A stretch of DNA of 64,000 bases from Caldifarciminota bacterium. GTDB lineage: Bacteria; Hydrothermota; UBA3073. A program made the translations under genes and the position numbers. Below, piece after piece: positions 35,755-44,828 of this stretch. The notes beneath the pieces are model-generated. The model searched no databases, was not told where the DNA came from, and worked only from the letters and a program-made list of their open reading frames with translations. The first letter of the stretch is position 1, and each line of letters begins with the position of its first letter. Where the stretch lies: NCBI GenBank assembly GCA_030606335.1, contig JAUWGP010000007.1, forward strand, positions 1 through 64,000, written 5' to 3'.

Positions 35755-36294
35755 ATGATTAAAAATAAAGTAAAAGTTAGTAAATTTCTAAGTTTTATCT
35801 TAAGGCATAAGCCTCAAGATTATGGTTTACATCTTGATAAACACGGCTTCACTGATTTTAATAAAGTATCGGATGTCCTCAAGAATAAATTTAGCGGAGT
35901 AAAAGAAGAGGATGTGAAATATATTGTAGATACTGACCCTAATAATCGTTTTCAAATTAAAGGAGAAACTATTAGAGCACGATATGGGCACAGTGTAGAA
36001 GTAAAACCTATGGGAGACTACAGCAAGATTCCAGATGTTCTATACCATGGAACATCACCTCAGAATGCTAAATCAATCCTAAAGGAAGGACTAAAGCCTA
36101 TAAAAAGAAAATTTGTCCATCTTTCTTCAAATGAAGACGATGCATTGAGGGTTGGAAAAAGAAAAGCTTATTATCCTGTTATTTTGGCAATAGATTCCAA
36201 AAGTGCTGAAAGCGATGGTATAAGGTTCTGGAGAGAAGGAAGGATCTTTCTAACAAAAGAAATCCCCCTGAAATATATAAGCTTATACAAATAA
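35755..36294 (+). CDS. kptA: KptA/Tpt1 RNA 2'-phosphotransferase
   Basis: A 179-residue enzyme that removes an RNA 2'-phosphate with NAD+, giving ADP-ribose 1'',2''-cyclic phosphate. N-terminal winged half SKFLSFILRHKPQDYGLHLDKHGF, then the ADP-ribosyltransferase half with IRARYGHSV, LYHGTSPQNAKSILKEGL, FVHLSS and the FWREGRIFLTKEIP end. The catalytic Arg-His-Arg-Arg set is visible. In bacteria lacking tRNA splicing its role is uncertain. No Shine-Dalgarno. Confidence 0.92.
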   Translation: MIKNKVKVSKFLSFILRHKPQDYGLHLDKHGFTDFNKVSDVLKNKFSGVKEEDVKYIVDTDPNNRFQIKGETIRARYGHSVEVKPMGDYSKIPDVLYHGTSPQNAKSILKEGLKPIKRKFVHLSSNEDDALRVGKRKAYYPVILAIDSKSAESDGIRFWREGRIFLTKEIPLKYISLYK

Positions 36295-36299
36295 TTAAC

Positions 36300-36425
36300 A
36301 TATAATTTTTGACAGGATTTACCGGATTGACAGGATAAATATAAATTCTTCGTGCCTTCGCAGCAAAAAATAAAATCCAATTAACGCCCACGAAGGACAC
36401 TAAATACACGAAAAATATTAATTTA
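36300..36425. repeat. dispersed short repeats
   Basis: GACAGGATTTACCGGATTGACAGGAT (two half-copies, 36311-36336) followed by CTTCGTGCCTTCGCAGCAAA (36348-36367) and an inverted partner with ACGAAGGACACTAAATACACGAA (36391-36413). They are members of word families dispersed through many environmental genomes. Confidence 0.6.
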
Positions 36426-36475
36426 TGTTTTATCTTTTCTAGTAGCTATTATAAATTATTTGTTAACTAATAAAT

Positions 36476-36626
36476 ATGAAAACCAGTGAAAAACAAAAAT
36501 TAAAAAGAGCACTGAGCTCCTATTTCAAGGAAATTCATAAGATCTATACAGCAGGAATTCATAATTGCAGAAAACAAAGAAATATTGAAGTGGGCAATTA
36601 AATTAATCGAAAACAATTATAAATAA
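36476..36626 (+). pseudogene. remnant of a larger gene, possibly a restriction-modification enzyme
   Basis: From ATG at 36476 the frame reads MKTSEKQKLKRALSSYFKEIHKIYTAG, which resembles the N-terminus of type ISP/IIG modification enzymes (ALxxYFKEIHxIYxSG). It then loses sense and stops at 36603. From about 36560 a different frame reads EFIIAENKEILKWAIKLIENNYK and stops at 36626, like a natural C-terminus. The simplest reading is a large internal deletion joining both ends out of frame. The enzyme assignment is tentative. Confidence 0.5.
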
Positions 36627-36850
36627 GAAGTTAATTAATAGAAGAATCAGAATCATATTTATAAGTCAGGGGTAATTACGAAAAGAGTTCATTTGATGAT
36701 TGCTTAATGTTAAAATGTCGAAATTGTCAAATTAAGCAATGACAAAACGGAAAAAGACTCATATTATACGATATATAGTAAGTACCAATAAATAGTTAGT
36801 AGTAAATAAATGCAATGCATATTCGTTTATAATCAGTGTTTTAAGTATAT

Positions 36851-37336
36851 ATGAAGAGATTGATAAGTAAAATTGTTAAAGAACTGAGGCTATATTGGAA
36901 GAATTATGTATTCCAGAGTCTTTTTGCAACCCTTGCAATCTTCATAGTACTTTTAACCCTAAGCCTACAAGAAGCAGTGATAATTGCATCAATAGGTGCT
37001 ACTACCTTTATTGTATTTGCAATGCCAAAAAGCATTACAGCTAAACCGAGAAATGTAATAGGTGGTCACATTGTAGGACTCATATCAGGTTCTTTATGTG
37101 CCTTAATTCCTCACCCCTTATTTATACATTCTATTATGGTATACTCATTGGCTGTTGGGTTTTCGATTTTTATAATGGTAATTACAGATACAGAACATCC
37201 CCCTGCATCAGGCACTGCTCTGGGAGTTGCAATTCATGGGTTTTCTTTAGGCGTAACAATTGCGGTAATAATTAGTGTTGTAATACTATCCTTAATTCAT
37301 CATCTTTTCAAACGGTATTTAAGAGATTTGACATAG
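36851..37336 (+). CDS. HPP-family membrane protein
   Basis: A 161-residue integral membrane protein with about four segments. HPP signature: SIGATTFIVFAMPKSITAKPRNVIGGHIVG and ITDTEHPPASGTALGVAIHG. A nitrite/anion transport role has been reported for a plant plastid member; the bacterial function is unsettled. TATAAT at 36828-36833 lies 17 bases before the ATG with no clear -35. An inverted TTGCTTAAT...ATTAAGCAA (36700-36739) lies in the upstream spacer. Confidence 0.87.
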   Translation: MKRLISKIVKELRLYWKNYVFQSLFATLAIFIVLLTLSLQEAVIIASIGATTFIVFAMPKSITAKPRNVIGGHIVGLISGSLCALIPHPLFIHSIMVYSLAVGFSIFIMVITDTEHPPASGTALGVAIHGFSLGVTIAVIISVVILSLIHHLFKRYLRDLT

Positions 37337-37396
37337 AAACAAAGTCAAAAAGTCGAAAAGTCTAAAGGTTGGAAATGTTATTGGTTATTTGTTATT

Positions 37397-37424
37397 AGTA
37401 TAGTGAATACTATATCAAGGGAGG
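37397..37424 (+). promoter_or_regulatory. variant TATAGT dyad abutting Shine-Dalgarno
   Basis: TATAGT (37399-37404), GAAT loop, ACTATA (37409-37414), then AAGGGAGG. Compared with 33581 an A-T pair has become G-C on both sides of the stem, while the GAAT loop is unchanged. Confidence 0.55.
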
Positions 37425-37428
37425 ATGG

Positions 37429-37998
37429 ATGAGAGATAAAGATAAAACTCACAAAAGGCGTAAGGAACGAATGCCTAACCTGGGATTTAAACTAATGTCC
37501 ATAACATTCAAAATACACGACATTCTCTTTCCGCCTAACTTTAATAAACGCATGAGCACCTTTAATATCAAAAAAGGCTATACTGTTATAGATTATGGAT
37601 GTGGACCTGGGCGTTATTTGAACTATATAAGTGATGTAGTAGGAGAAAATGGAAGAGTTTATGCAGTAGATATACATGAATTAGCAATTAAGGCTGTAAA
37701 AGCTAAAATCAAAAAACATAATTTAAAAAACGTAATACCAGTTTTAGCAAACAGATATTCCTGTGATTTAAATGATAATATCTCAGACCTGATATACGTT
37801 TTAGATACATTTCACATGATTGAAGAACCAACTTCATTTCTTAAAGAATTACATCGTTTACTGAAAAAAGATGGAACTTTAATAATCGATGACGGTCATC
37901 AACCCCGTAATAAGACTAAAGAGAAAATATTACAATCAAAAGTTTGGAAAATTGTGGATGAATCAAAAGATCATTTAAAATTTATTCCCGTTGAATAG
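37429..37998 (+). CDS. class I SAM-dependent methyltransferase
   Basis: A 189-residue Rossmann methyltransferase. SAM-binding motif I is VIDYGCGPGRYL (about 53-64), the acidic motif II is VYAVDIHELAI, and motif IV is ISDLIYVLDTFHMIEEP. The YGCGPGRY plus DTFHMIE pattern suggests a small-molecule or arsenite-type methyltransferase, but cysteines needed for arsenite are lacking. Substrate unknown. Start fixed by AGGGAGG at 37418-37424. Confidence 0.82.
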   Translation: MRDKDKTHKRRKERMPNLGFKLMSITFKIHDILFPPNFNKRMSTFNIKKGYTVIDYGCGPGRYLNYISDVVGENGRVYAVDIHELAIKAVKAKIKKHNLKNVIPVLANRYSCDLNDNISDLIYVLDTFHMIEEPTSFLKELHRLLKKDGTLIIDDGHQPRNKTKEKILQSKVWKIVDESKDHLKFIPVE

Positions 37999-38145
37999 TA
38001 AAGGAGAAGTAGCGAGTCCGGAGTATATCAAAGGTTAAAGGAAAAAGGATAAAGGATAAAATTAAAGTTAAAAAGACAAAATTAAATAAGAAAAGAGTTT
38101 ATATAGTTAATGATTTGGGGTCATCAACTCAGGAGGTAAGATTCT

Positions 38146-39222
38146 ATGAAGCAAACTGGAATAGTTTATCATAAAGATTATCTTAAACATGAACAAAGTC
38201 CGATGCATCCTGAAAGTAAAGCAAGGCTTATATCCACTCTGGATTTTTTTACTAAAAAGGGGTTATTCGATAATCCAAAGATAAAACTTCTCGAACCCAC
38301 TCTCGCCTCTTTAAAAGACATACTTGCTGTTCATCATCAGAGATATATAGAGTTTTTAAAGGAAGAAAGCGAAACAGGTGGCGTTATCGATCCTGACACA
38401 ACCATTCCTGCAGGACTTTTTGATATTGCACTACTTGCAGCAGGAGGAGCTATAAAGGCTGCGCAAGCTATTATAAACAAAGAAGTTGATAATGCATTTG
38501 CAATGATACGTCCACCAGGTCATCACGCAAAACCTCATACTGGTGGTGGATTTTGCTACCTTAACAACATTGCCATAGCTGTAAGATGGCTGCAACGCAA
38601 TGGATTCAGAAAAATACTTATTATTGATTGGGATGCACACCATGGAAATGGAACCCAGGAAGTATTCTATGAAGACGATAGTGTTCTTTTTATCTCTCTC
38701 CATCAAGTACCTTTATATCCAGGTACGGGCTATCCGGATGAAGTTGGAAAAGGCAATGGTAGAGGTTTCACAGTAAATGTTCCACTACCGCCAGGAACAA
38801 GCGACAAATGTTATATGCTGGTCTTTGATGAAATAATTAAACCTCTAACAGAAGAGTTTAAACCCGAATTTATTGCAGTTTCAACTGGATTTGACAATCA
38901 CTTTACCGATCTATTAACTTCTCTTGCAATTACTGCAAAGGGTTATACTGAAATGATGAGTGAAGCTGTAAGGCTTGCAAAAAAGATATGCGAAGGGAGG
39001 ATTTTTACTGTTCTTGAAGGAGGATACAGCATTACAAAAGGACTGCCTTACTCAATGTTAGGAATTGTTGTTGCAATGGCTGGATTGGATATTCTAATAG
39101 AAGAACCAGAAAATTATATGGATGAGCTTATATTGGTAAAAAGAGATGGTGCATATGAGACTGTAAAAAAGTATATTGATACTGTAAAAAAAATACATTC
39201 TCAATACTGGAAATGTTTTTAG
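38146..39222 (+). CDS. histone-deacetylase-family (AcuC-like) hydrolase
   Basis: A 358-residue arginase/deacetylase-fold enzyme. Catalytic His pair in IRPPGHHAKPHTGGGFCYLNN, zinc ligands in IIDWDAHHGNGTQ (Asp, His) and STGFDNH (Asp), and EGGYS near the C-terminus. The bacterial family includes acetoin-utilisation AcuC, acetylpolyamine amidohydrolases and protein deacetylases; the pocket does not decide between them. Good AGGAGG nine bases before the ATG. Confidence 0.9.
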   Translation: MKQTGIVYHKDYLKHEQSPMHPESKARLISTLDFFTKKGLFDNPKIKLLEPTLASLKDILAVHHQRYIEFLKEESETGGVIDPDTTIPAGLFDIALLAAGGAIKAAQAIINKEVDNAFAMIRPPGHHAKPHTGGGFCYLNNIAIAVRWLQRNGFRKILIIDWDAHHGNGTQEVFYEDDSVLFISLHQVPLYPGTGYPDEVGKGNGRGFTVNVPLPPGTSDKCYMLVFDEIIKPLTEEFKPEFIAVSTGFDNHFTDLLTSLAITAKGYTEMMSEAVRLAKKICEGRIFTVLEGGYSITKGLPYSMLGIVVAMAGLDILIEEPENYMDELILVKRDGAYETVKKYIDTVKKIHSQYWKCF

Positions 39223-39230
39223 ATAAAAAA

Positions 39231-39342
39231 TTAGTTAATTAGTTAAATAGTTAATTAGTTGATTAGTTTAATAGTTGATTGGTTGAATAGTTGATTAGTT
39301 CAATAGTTGATTAGTTTAATAGTTGATTAGTTGAATAGTTAA
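39231..39342 (+). repeat. longest period-8 array (about 14 units)
   Basis: TTAGTTAA/ATAGTTAA/TTAGTTGA/TTAGTTTA/ATAGTTGA/TTGGTTGA/... in perfect 8-base register from the HDAC-like gene's 3' side right up to the ATG at 39343. TAG, TGA and TAA occur in every frame. Confidence 0.88.
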
Positions 39343-41451
39343 ATGGATTTCTTGTTTCTCATACTTTCAGTCGTTGCCTTAACTGTAACAATAATCTTTG
39401 GTATCCTGCAGGTTCTTGTTCATTACAGAGAAGGAAAGTTGAAGTTTTCAAAAAGATTTCCGTTTGTAACAAGTTCGCCTGAAGAAGTCTTACCTGCAAA
39501 AGCCGTAAAGAAAGATCGAAGGAAAAAGAGTAGGAGAAAAAGACTACGAAAAATTATCGTTTCAGTCTTCACATTCGCTTTACTGGCCATTTTGGTTACC
39601 GTCGTCACAAAGCTTTTGGTTTTTAAGAGAGAAACAATCACGAAAATCCCAATCGGGGTGATGTTTTTTGATAATCAGACCGGAGAAGACAAATACGATT
39701 ACCTGCGAAAGGTTTTGGCAGATATGTTAATTACTGACTTTAGTCAGTCAAAATATCTGCAAGTCATGACTTTCCCACGAATGTTTGATCTCATAAAATC
39801 ACTTGGTTATGGAGAAGTAGAAATCATTGACGCCTCTATGGGGTTTGAACTATGTAAATTGGCAGGTGCCCATGTAATGGTACTGGGAAGCCTTATGAAG
39901 AGCGGCGATACTTTTGTGTTAAATACACAAGTTCTCGATGTAGATACGAAAGAATTGATAGCATCACCCTATAGGGTTACAGGTGAGGGTGAAGGTAGCA
40001 TTCTGGGAAATTTGGTTGACGAACTTTCAGACAAGATTAAAAGCGGGATGGAAATATCCATGAGAGAAATTCAAGAAGAAAAAAAGGATATAACAGAACT
40101 TACAACAACCTCTTTAGAAGCGTATGAATATTATTTTGCTGGACGAGAAGCAGCCTTTCAAATGGATAACCAGGAGGCTATCAACTATTTAGAGAAAGCA
40201 GTTGCTATAGATTCAACTTTTGTAGAAGCATATGATGTCTTAGCACGACAGTATTATACTACTTACAATAAGGTGAAGGCTATGAATATCATTAAAAAAG
40301 TAAAGAAATTTTCTGGTAAATTAACTGAGGAAAAATTAGTTGAAATTCTTGCACTGGAAGCTTATATTAAGCACGACTGGGATCTGGCGATTAACTATTA
40401 TAAAAGGTTAATAAGTATAAATCCTGAAAACATCGCTGCCCATATTGACCTTGGAACGGTATATTACCAGAAGAAAATGATGTACGAAGAGGGCATATCC
40501 CAATTCAAAGAGGTATTACAACTTGATCCTCAAGGAGTTACGCATTTCAGCAGTTTTACTTACAACTTCCTTGGTTGGGCTTATCTCCGGAAAGGTGATT
40601 TCAAAAATGCCCTTTCGGCTTTTAAAAAATACGTTGCTCTTTTACCAAATCAGGCTTACCCCCTGAATTGTTTAGGGAATTTTTACTTGATTGTTGGTAA
40701 TTATGATCAGGCAATAACAAATTTAGAGCGGTCTTTAGAAATAAACCCGGATTATCCTCTTACCCTTGGCCTCCTCGGAGACATATATCTGGCAAAAGGG
40801 ATGTATAGCCAGGCACTACGTTCTTATGAAAGATATCTTTCTCTGTCCGTTGGTGAAGTCAAAAAGGCGAAAGCTAGTTTCTATTTGGGCAAACTCTATT
40901 ATCTAAATGGAGACTATACTAAGGTTATTCAGGAATGTCAGCAAGCTCTGGAACTTAATCCGCAGATGATAGAAGCCCATTGGATTCAGGGTTTAACTTT
41001 TATCAAAAAAGAAATGTTCGAGCAAGTTGAATCTGAGGTTTTGGTCATTAAAGGATTAATAGAAAAAACGGAAGCCAAGGAGTTAAAAACATATTATTAT
41101 CATCTTCTGGGTGAGTTATCTCTCAGTAAAGACCTTTTCCAGCAGGCATTGGAGAATTTCAATAAAGCGGTTAATATCGAGTCTTTAGACCGCGCCTTTT
41201 TTCTAAATGCATTAGGTGAAGCTTATCTTAAGATAGGAGAATTGGATGTAGCGGAAGAAAAACTTAAAGCTGTCCTTAAAATTAATCCAAATTATACACA
41301 AACTCATTATCTGCTTGGTCTGGTTTACGAGAAACAAGGCAGAAAAGAAAAGGCAAGGGGACATTTTCAAAAATTTATACATATTTGGAGAGATGCCGAT
41401 GAAAAGCTACCGCAGTTTATAGAAGCCAGGAAGCGGTTAGAAGAATTATGA
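39343..41451 (+). CDS. membrane-anchored TPR protein with FlgO/CsgG-like domain
   Basis: A 702-residue protein. Membrane segments at about 2-24 and 69-90 with a basic stretch between. A FlgO/CsgG-like domain follows (about 100-235: IPIGVMFFDNQTGEDKYDYLRKVLADMLITDF, GAHVMVLGSLMKSG), then about a dozen tetratricopeptide repeats (260-690). Such proteins often act as signalling scaffolds and sometimes carry kinase or cyclase domains, absent here. The ATG abuts a period-8 array; no Shine-Dalgarno. Confidence 0.85.
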   Translation: MDFLFLILSVVALTVTIIFGILQVLVHYREGKLKFSKRFPFVTSSPEEVLPAKAVKKDRRKKSRRKRLRKIIVSVFTFALLAILVTVVTKLLVFKRETITKIPIGVMFFDNQTGEDKYDYLRKVLADMLITDFSQSKYLQVMTFPRMFDLIKSLGYGEVEIIDASMGFELCKLAGAHVMVLGSLMKSGDTFVLNTQVLDVDTKELIASPYRVTGEGEGSILGNLVDELSDKIKSGMEISMREIQEEKKDITELTTTSLEAYEYYFAGREAAFQMDNQEAINYLEKAVAIDSTFVEAYDVLARQYYTTYNKVKAMNIIKKVKKFSGKLTEEKLVEILALEAYIKHDWDLAINYYKRLISINPENIAAHIDLGTVYYQKKMMYEEGISQFKEVLQLDPQGVTHFSSFTYNFLGWAYLRKGDFKNALSAFKKYVALLPNQAYPLNCLGNFYLIVGNYDQAITNLERSLEINPDYPLTLGLLGDIYLAKGMYSQALRSYERYLSLSVGEVKKAKASFYLGKLYYLNGDYTKVIQECQQALELNPQMIEAHWIQGLTFIKKEMFEQVESEVLVIKGLIEKTEAKELKTYYYHLLGELSLSKDLFQQALENFNKAVNIESLDRAFFLNALGEAYLKIGELDVAEEKLKAVLKINPNYTQTHYLLGLVYEKQGRKEKARGHFQKFIHIWRDADEKLPQFIEARKRLEEL

Positions 41452-41519
41452 AACCCCATCAATTCGGTTCCTGCTTAGAGTTTATTGTAAAAAGAATCAG
41501 AAGAAAGGAGGTGATCAAA

Positions 41520-41729
41520 ATGCCCAAACTCACACGGCAAGACTGGGAGTTACTCAGAGATCAATACCATGTTGCTTTCTCGGGAATGCATGAAGATCTC
41601 TTTATATTATTGTTAGATAAAGTATATGGTCAGAATAGTCCTAAAAACAACCCGGGCGAACTCGATAACGTTGATGCGCTGATGATCTATCTGGCTCATG
41701 CAGAGCCACCCATCTCACCAGGAGGATAA
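41520..41729 (+). CDS. small hypothetical protein behind a full-length Shine-Dalgarno
   Basis: A 69-residue protein beginning MPKLTRQDWELLRDQYHVAFSGMHEDLF; mostly helical, acidic, with a Pro-Gly end (EPPISPGG). No family recognised. AAAGGAGGTGATC (41504-41516) is a near-complete match to the 16S rRNA 3' end, the strongest ribosome site in the window, and sets the start against an upstream in-frame ATG at 41448 that overlaps the TPR gene. It may be highly translated. Confidence 0.7.
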   Translation: MPKLTRQDWELLRDQYHVAFSGMHEDLFILLLDKVYGQNSPKNNPGELDNVDALMIYLAHAEPPISPGG

Positions 41730-41868
41730 AAAACCGAGTCGGATATTGCACCTTAAGCATAATGTCTATAGAATAAAACCCAGAGGGAAACCTCTCTTTG
41801 CAGGGACCGCGTATTTTAAATTGCAGTAGGGTGTAAACAGTAAAGAGTGGAGCATATAAAGTAGAGCG

Positions 41869-41932
41869 TATAGTTAATTAGTTAAATAATTAATTAGTTA
41901 AATAGTTAATTAGTTAAATAATTGATTGGTAA
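41869..41932 (+). repeat. period-8 array before hypothetical gene
   Basis: AGTTAATT/AGTTAAAT/AATTAATT/AGTTAAAT words end 3 bases before the ATG at 41933. The rest of the 41730-41868 gap shows only a small GAGGG-AAA-CCTCTC hairpin. Confidence 0.8.
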
Positions 41933-42292
41933 ATGAAAAAGATAATACTTGAAGAAAGAAAGATTATAGAGACCATTGATAAGTTACCTGAGAGTTCATT
42001 TACTATACTTGATTTTATGGGAACCATAAAGGAATTATTTCCTGAGAAGTGGGATAAACTTATTGAAAGATTTGGTCTATTTGGTGAAAAGAAGAGATAT
42101 ACAGTAGCAACATACCTTTCAAACAGGTTGTATATATACTCACATAAATATCAATCTCATTTAAAACCCTTTCAGAAATACAGAAAAGGTGGAAAGGGAG
42201 ATTACAGAAGAGCAACGAGTGAAGAGAGAAAATTTTTTGGCAGCCCCTGGATAGCAATCTATCGAAAGATAAAAAGGGGTGATGTAACTTAA
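41933..42292 (+). CDS. small basic hypothetical protein
   Basis: A 119-residue, Lys/Arg-rich cytoplasmic protein. The N-terminal half looks like a helical winged domain (SSFTILDFMGTIKELFPEKWDKLIERFGLFGEKKRYTVATYLSNRL). The C-terminal half, YRKGGKGDYRRATSEERKFFGSPWIAIYRK, is basic and could bind nucleic acid. No named family recognised. It ends 12 bases before the next gene, probably in one operon with 42305 and 42618. Confidence 0.6.
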   Translation: MKKIILEERKIIETIDKLPESSFTILDFMGTIKELFPEKWDKLIERFGLFGEKKRYTVATYLSNRLYIYSHKYQSHLKPFQKYRKGGKGDYRRATSEERKFFGSPWIAIYRKIKRGDVT

Positions 42293-42304
42293 GGAGATAT
42301 AGAT

Positions 42305-42637
42305 ATGGCATTTAAAGTAGCTTTCCTTGCTCATGCCCCTGATGCAGAGCCAGAGAAACATAGGTGTATTGTTGAAACGTCAAAATACAAACTTTTTGTT
42401 GTGCTTGTAAGAAATCAATCTCAGGCAATAGAAGTATGCAAAAAGCTTGTTAAAGAGGAGGGTATTCATTCAATCCTTCTTTGCCCGGGGTTTACTCATA
42501 GAGACATAGCAGAGATAGTGGAAAAGGTTGGGAAGAAGATTGCTTTAGCCGTAGCCAGAGGAGATGGTCCAAGCAGCAGAGTTTCAAAGGAGATAATGAA
42601 AAAAGAAGGTTGGTTTGATGAGTATCAAGGAAGTTAA
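42305..42637 (+). CDS. DUF6506-like small protein
   Basis: A 110-residue alpha/beta protein: FKVAFLAHAPDAEPEKHRCIVETSKYKLFVVLV, then LLCPGFTHRDIAEIVEKVGKKIALAVARGDG. The pattern fits the DUF6506 family as recalled, of unknown function. AAGGAG stands before the ATG and the end overlaps the next gene's start by 20 bases. Confidence 0.6.
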   Translation: MAFKVAFLAHAPDAEPEKHRCIVETSKYKLFVVLVRNQSQAIEVCKKLVKEEGIHSILLCPGFTHRDIAEIVEKVGKKIALAVARGDGPSSRVSKEIMKKEGWFDEYQGS

Positions 42638-43745
42638 AGCAAAGTCCATATTACGCAAGCATAAGAAAATCGATTCATGGTTTATCTCCCGTTATGGAAT
42701 GAACTTATACAGAGGATGTACCCATAATTGTGTCTACTGCGATGGACGTTCAGAAGGTTATTATGTCGATGGAGAGTTTGGAAAAGATGTCACTGTAAAG
42801 GTAAACGCCATAGAGGTTTTACAACGAGAATTAGACCCTAAAAGAAAACGAACCCCTTTTAAGGGAGGCTTCATAATGGTAGGTGGTGGTGTTGGTGATA
42901 GCTATCAACCAATTGAAAAGAAGTATCAATTAACTCGAAAGGCTCTTAACCTGATATATGAACATAAATTTCCTGTTCATATGCTTACGAAATCAACGCT
43001 TATTAAAAGAGACATTGATATTCTAAAAAAAATCAATGAACAAAATAGAGCTATTGTCAGTTTCAGTTTTTCATCGGTAGACGATAAGATAAGTACTATC
43101 TTTGAACCTGGTGTTCCGCATCCAGACGAGAGATTGAGAACACTCTCCCTGTTCAAGAATGAAGGTATTGCCTGTGGTATGTTTTTACTTCCTGTTATCC
43201 CCTTTGTTACTGACACACAAGAATTGATGGAAGAGACTATAAAAAAAGCAGTTGATGCAGGAGTAGACTTTATTATCTTTGACGGGATGACACTAAAAAA
43301 TGGAAAGCAGAAGGAATACTTCATAAATGTACTAAAAAGATATAATCCAAAACTCACTACGGAGTATGACAATATTTATACAGGAGATAAGTGGGGAAAT
43401 GCAACACAAGATTATTATAATTCAATAAATCAACTCTTTAAAACCACTGCGAAAAAATATAAAATATCAAAGCGTATTCCTATTTCTCTTTATAATGATA
43501 TATTAAGTGAGAATGATTTAGTTGTTGTAATATTAGAGCATATTGATTACTTTTTAAAGATGAAAGGACGAACCTCACCTTATGGTTATGCTGCCTACTC
43601 GATTTCACAATTAAAAGAGTCTTTGTCAAGCATAAAAAGAGATTTACTAAAACTAAAAGGGATTGGTAAAACAACCGAAAGAATTATACTAGAAATACTT
43701 GAAACAGGAAGTTCATCTTATTATAAAAAATTATCAGAAGAATGA
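42618..43745 (+). CDS. SPL-family radical SAM protein with C-terminal helix-hairpin-helix
   Basis: About 375 residues. The cluster motif CTHNCVYC follows YGMNLYRG, as in the spore-photoproduct-lyase-like radical SAM group (Rv2578c type). The barrel continues to about 290. The C-terminus has LLKLKGIGKTTERIILEILETGSSSYYKKL, a helix-hairpin-helix DNA-binding motif not usual in the group. The combination suggests a DNA-directed reaction; that is inference. ATG at 42618 preferred to the TTG just before. Confidence 0.82.
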   Translation: MSIKEVKAKSILRKHKKIDSWFISRYGMNLYRGCTHNCVYCDGRSEGYYVDGEFGKDVTVKVNAIEVLQRELDPKRKRTPFKGGFIMVGGGVGDSYQPIEKKYQLTRKALNLIYEHKFPVHMLTKSTLIKRDIDILKKINEQNRAIVSFSFSSVDDKISTIFEPGVPHPDERLRTLSLFKNEGIACGMFLLPVIPFVTDTQELMEETIKKAVDAGVDFIIFDGMTLKNGKQKEYFINVLKRYNPKLTTEYDNIYTGDKWGNATQDYYNSINQLFKTTAKKYKISKRIPISLYNDILSENDLVVVILEHIDYFLKMKGRTSPYGYAAYSISQLKESLSSIKRDLLKLKGIGKTTERIILEILETGSSSYYKKLSEE

Positions 43746-43770
43746 ACTATGTTGTTGGTTATTTATTATT

Positions 43771-43895
43771 AGAAAACTCAATAAACTCAATAAACTCAAT
43801 AAACCCAACGAACTCAATAAATTTATCCTGTGAAATGCACAGCATATTTCACTGGGACTAAACAAACGCAATGAACCCAATAAACCCATTAACCA
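43771..43895 (+). repeat. period-9 array flanking a bulged hairpin
   Basis: AACTCAATA repeated in 9-base register (43771-43815), hairpin at 43826-43857, then AACAAACGC/AATGAACCC/AATAAACCC (43860-43888), followed by the AGGAGG of the next gene. Confidence 0.85.
43826..43857 (+). repeat. bulged-hairpin repeat, copy 5
   Basis: TCCT, GTGAAAT, loop GCACAGCAT, ATTTCAC, unpaired T, GGGA; a near-exact duplicate of copy 4. Confidence 0.75.
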
Positions 43896-43914
43896 AATCC
43901 AGGAGGTGAGAAAG

Positions 43915-44814
43915 ATGATTAAAAAAACATATGTCCCGATTAGTATACTGGGACTCTGTTGCCTGATGATTTTACTTGCAACAGAAAGTATATATGCCCA
44001 GGAGCAAACAGGTGTTGTGGAAAATTTAAGAATTCCAGATCCTGACCATGTGCAAATGCTTACCACAGAAGATGGTTCAACACTTATGGGTCGAATCGTA
44101 GAGATTCAAGAGGATGAAATTCAGTTTGAAATGGAACTTGGAGTGATTATTATTCCTATCTCAAAAATAAAAAATATAAAGGAAATTCCTGTATCTGCAA
44201 TTAGAAAAGGTGAGTACTGGTTCCCAAACCCAAATGCTACTCGACTCTACTTCGCATCAACTGGACGCTGCCTAAAAAGAGGAGAAGGATATTTTGCTGA
44301 CTACCTTCTCTTCTTCCCAATGTTTGCCCATGGGGTTACAGACAATTTCACAATCGCAGGAGGGATATCCCTTGTTCCGGGAGTTGGCATGAAACAACTT
44401 TTCTATTTTATGCCAAAAGTGGGATTAGTTTCAGAGGATAATTTTGCGCTTTCCACAGGTTTGTTGTTAGTTAAGACGCCAGGCAAAAACGGTCAATTTG
44501 CAGGCATTCTTTACGGTGTTGGAACCTTTGGAAGTCTCGATGGTAGCTTCACAGCCGGTATAGGTTATGGGTTTGTTGAGGATGATTTAGCTGATAAGCC
44601 GATGGTGATGTTAGGTGGTGAAGCAAGAGTTTCGCGACGTATGTCGTTTGTAACGGAGAATTGGATGTTTCCAGGATATGAGGGAGCACTTATTTCTTAT
44701 GGCATACGTCTCTTTGGTGAATCAATAAGTGTAGATCTCGCTTGGATCAATCCAATAGGTGCTGGTTCGTTCTTTCCTGGTATCCCGTATATTGATTTTG
44801 TCTACAATTTCTAA
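43915..44814 (+). CDS. exported outer-membrane-type protein
   Basis: About 299 residues with a signal peptide (about 6-28, ending IYAQ). The region TTEDGSTLMGRIVEIQEDEIQFEMELGVIIIPISKIKNIKEI is a small beta domain. The rest, from YWFPNPNATRLYFASTGRCLKRGEGYFADYLLFFP, alternates like a short barrel and ends in FVYNF. Proteins with this PNPNATRL core are seen in FCB bacteria; function unknown. Start by AGGAGG at 43901-43906; a GTG at 43906 lies inside the Shine-Dalgarno. Confidence 0.78.
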   Translation: MIKKTYVPISILGLCCLMILLATESIYAQEQTGVVENLRIPDPDHVQMLTTEDGSTLMGRIVEIQEDEIQFEMELGVIIIPISKIKNIKEIPVSAIRKGEYWFPNPNATRLYFASTGRCLKRGEGYFADYLLFFPMFAHGVTDNFTIAGGISLVPGVGMKQLFYFMPKVGLVSEDNFALSTGLLLVKTPGKNGQFAGILYGVGTFGSLDGSFTAGIGYGFVEDDLADKPMVMLGGEARVSRRMSFVTENWMFPGYEGALISYGIRLFGESISVDLAWINPIGAGSFFPGIPYIDFVYNF

Positions 44815-44828
44815 TAAGAAGTGACTTG

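Noticed and set aside
39231-39342. CRISPR-like array
   Set aside because: Units are 8 bases in direct tandem with no spacers, and there are no cas genes in the window.
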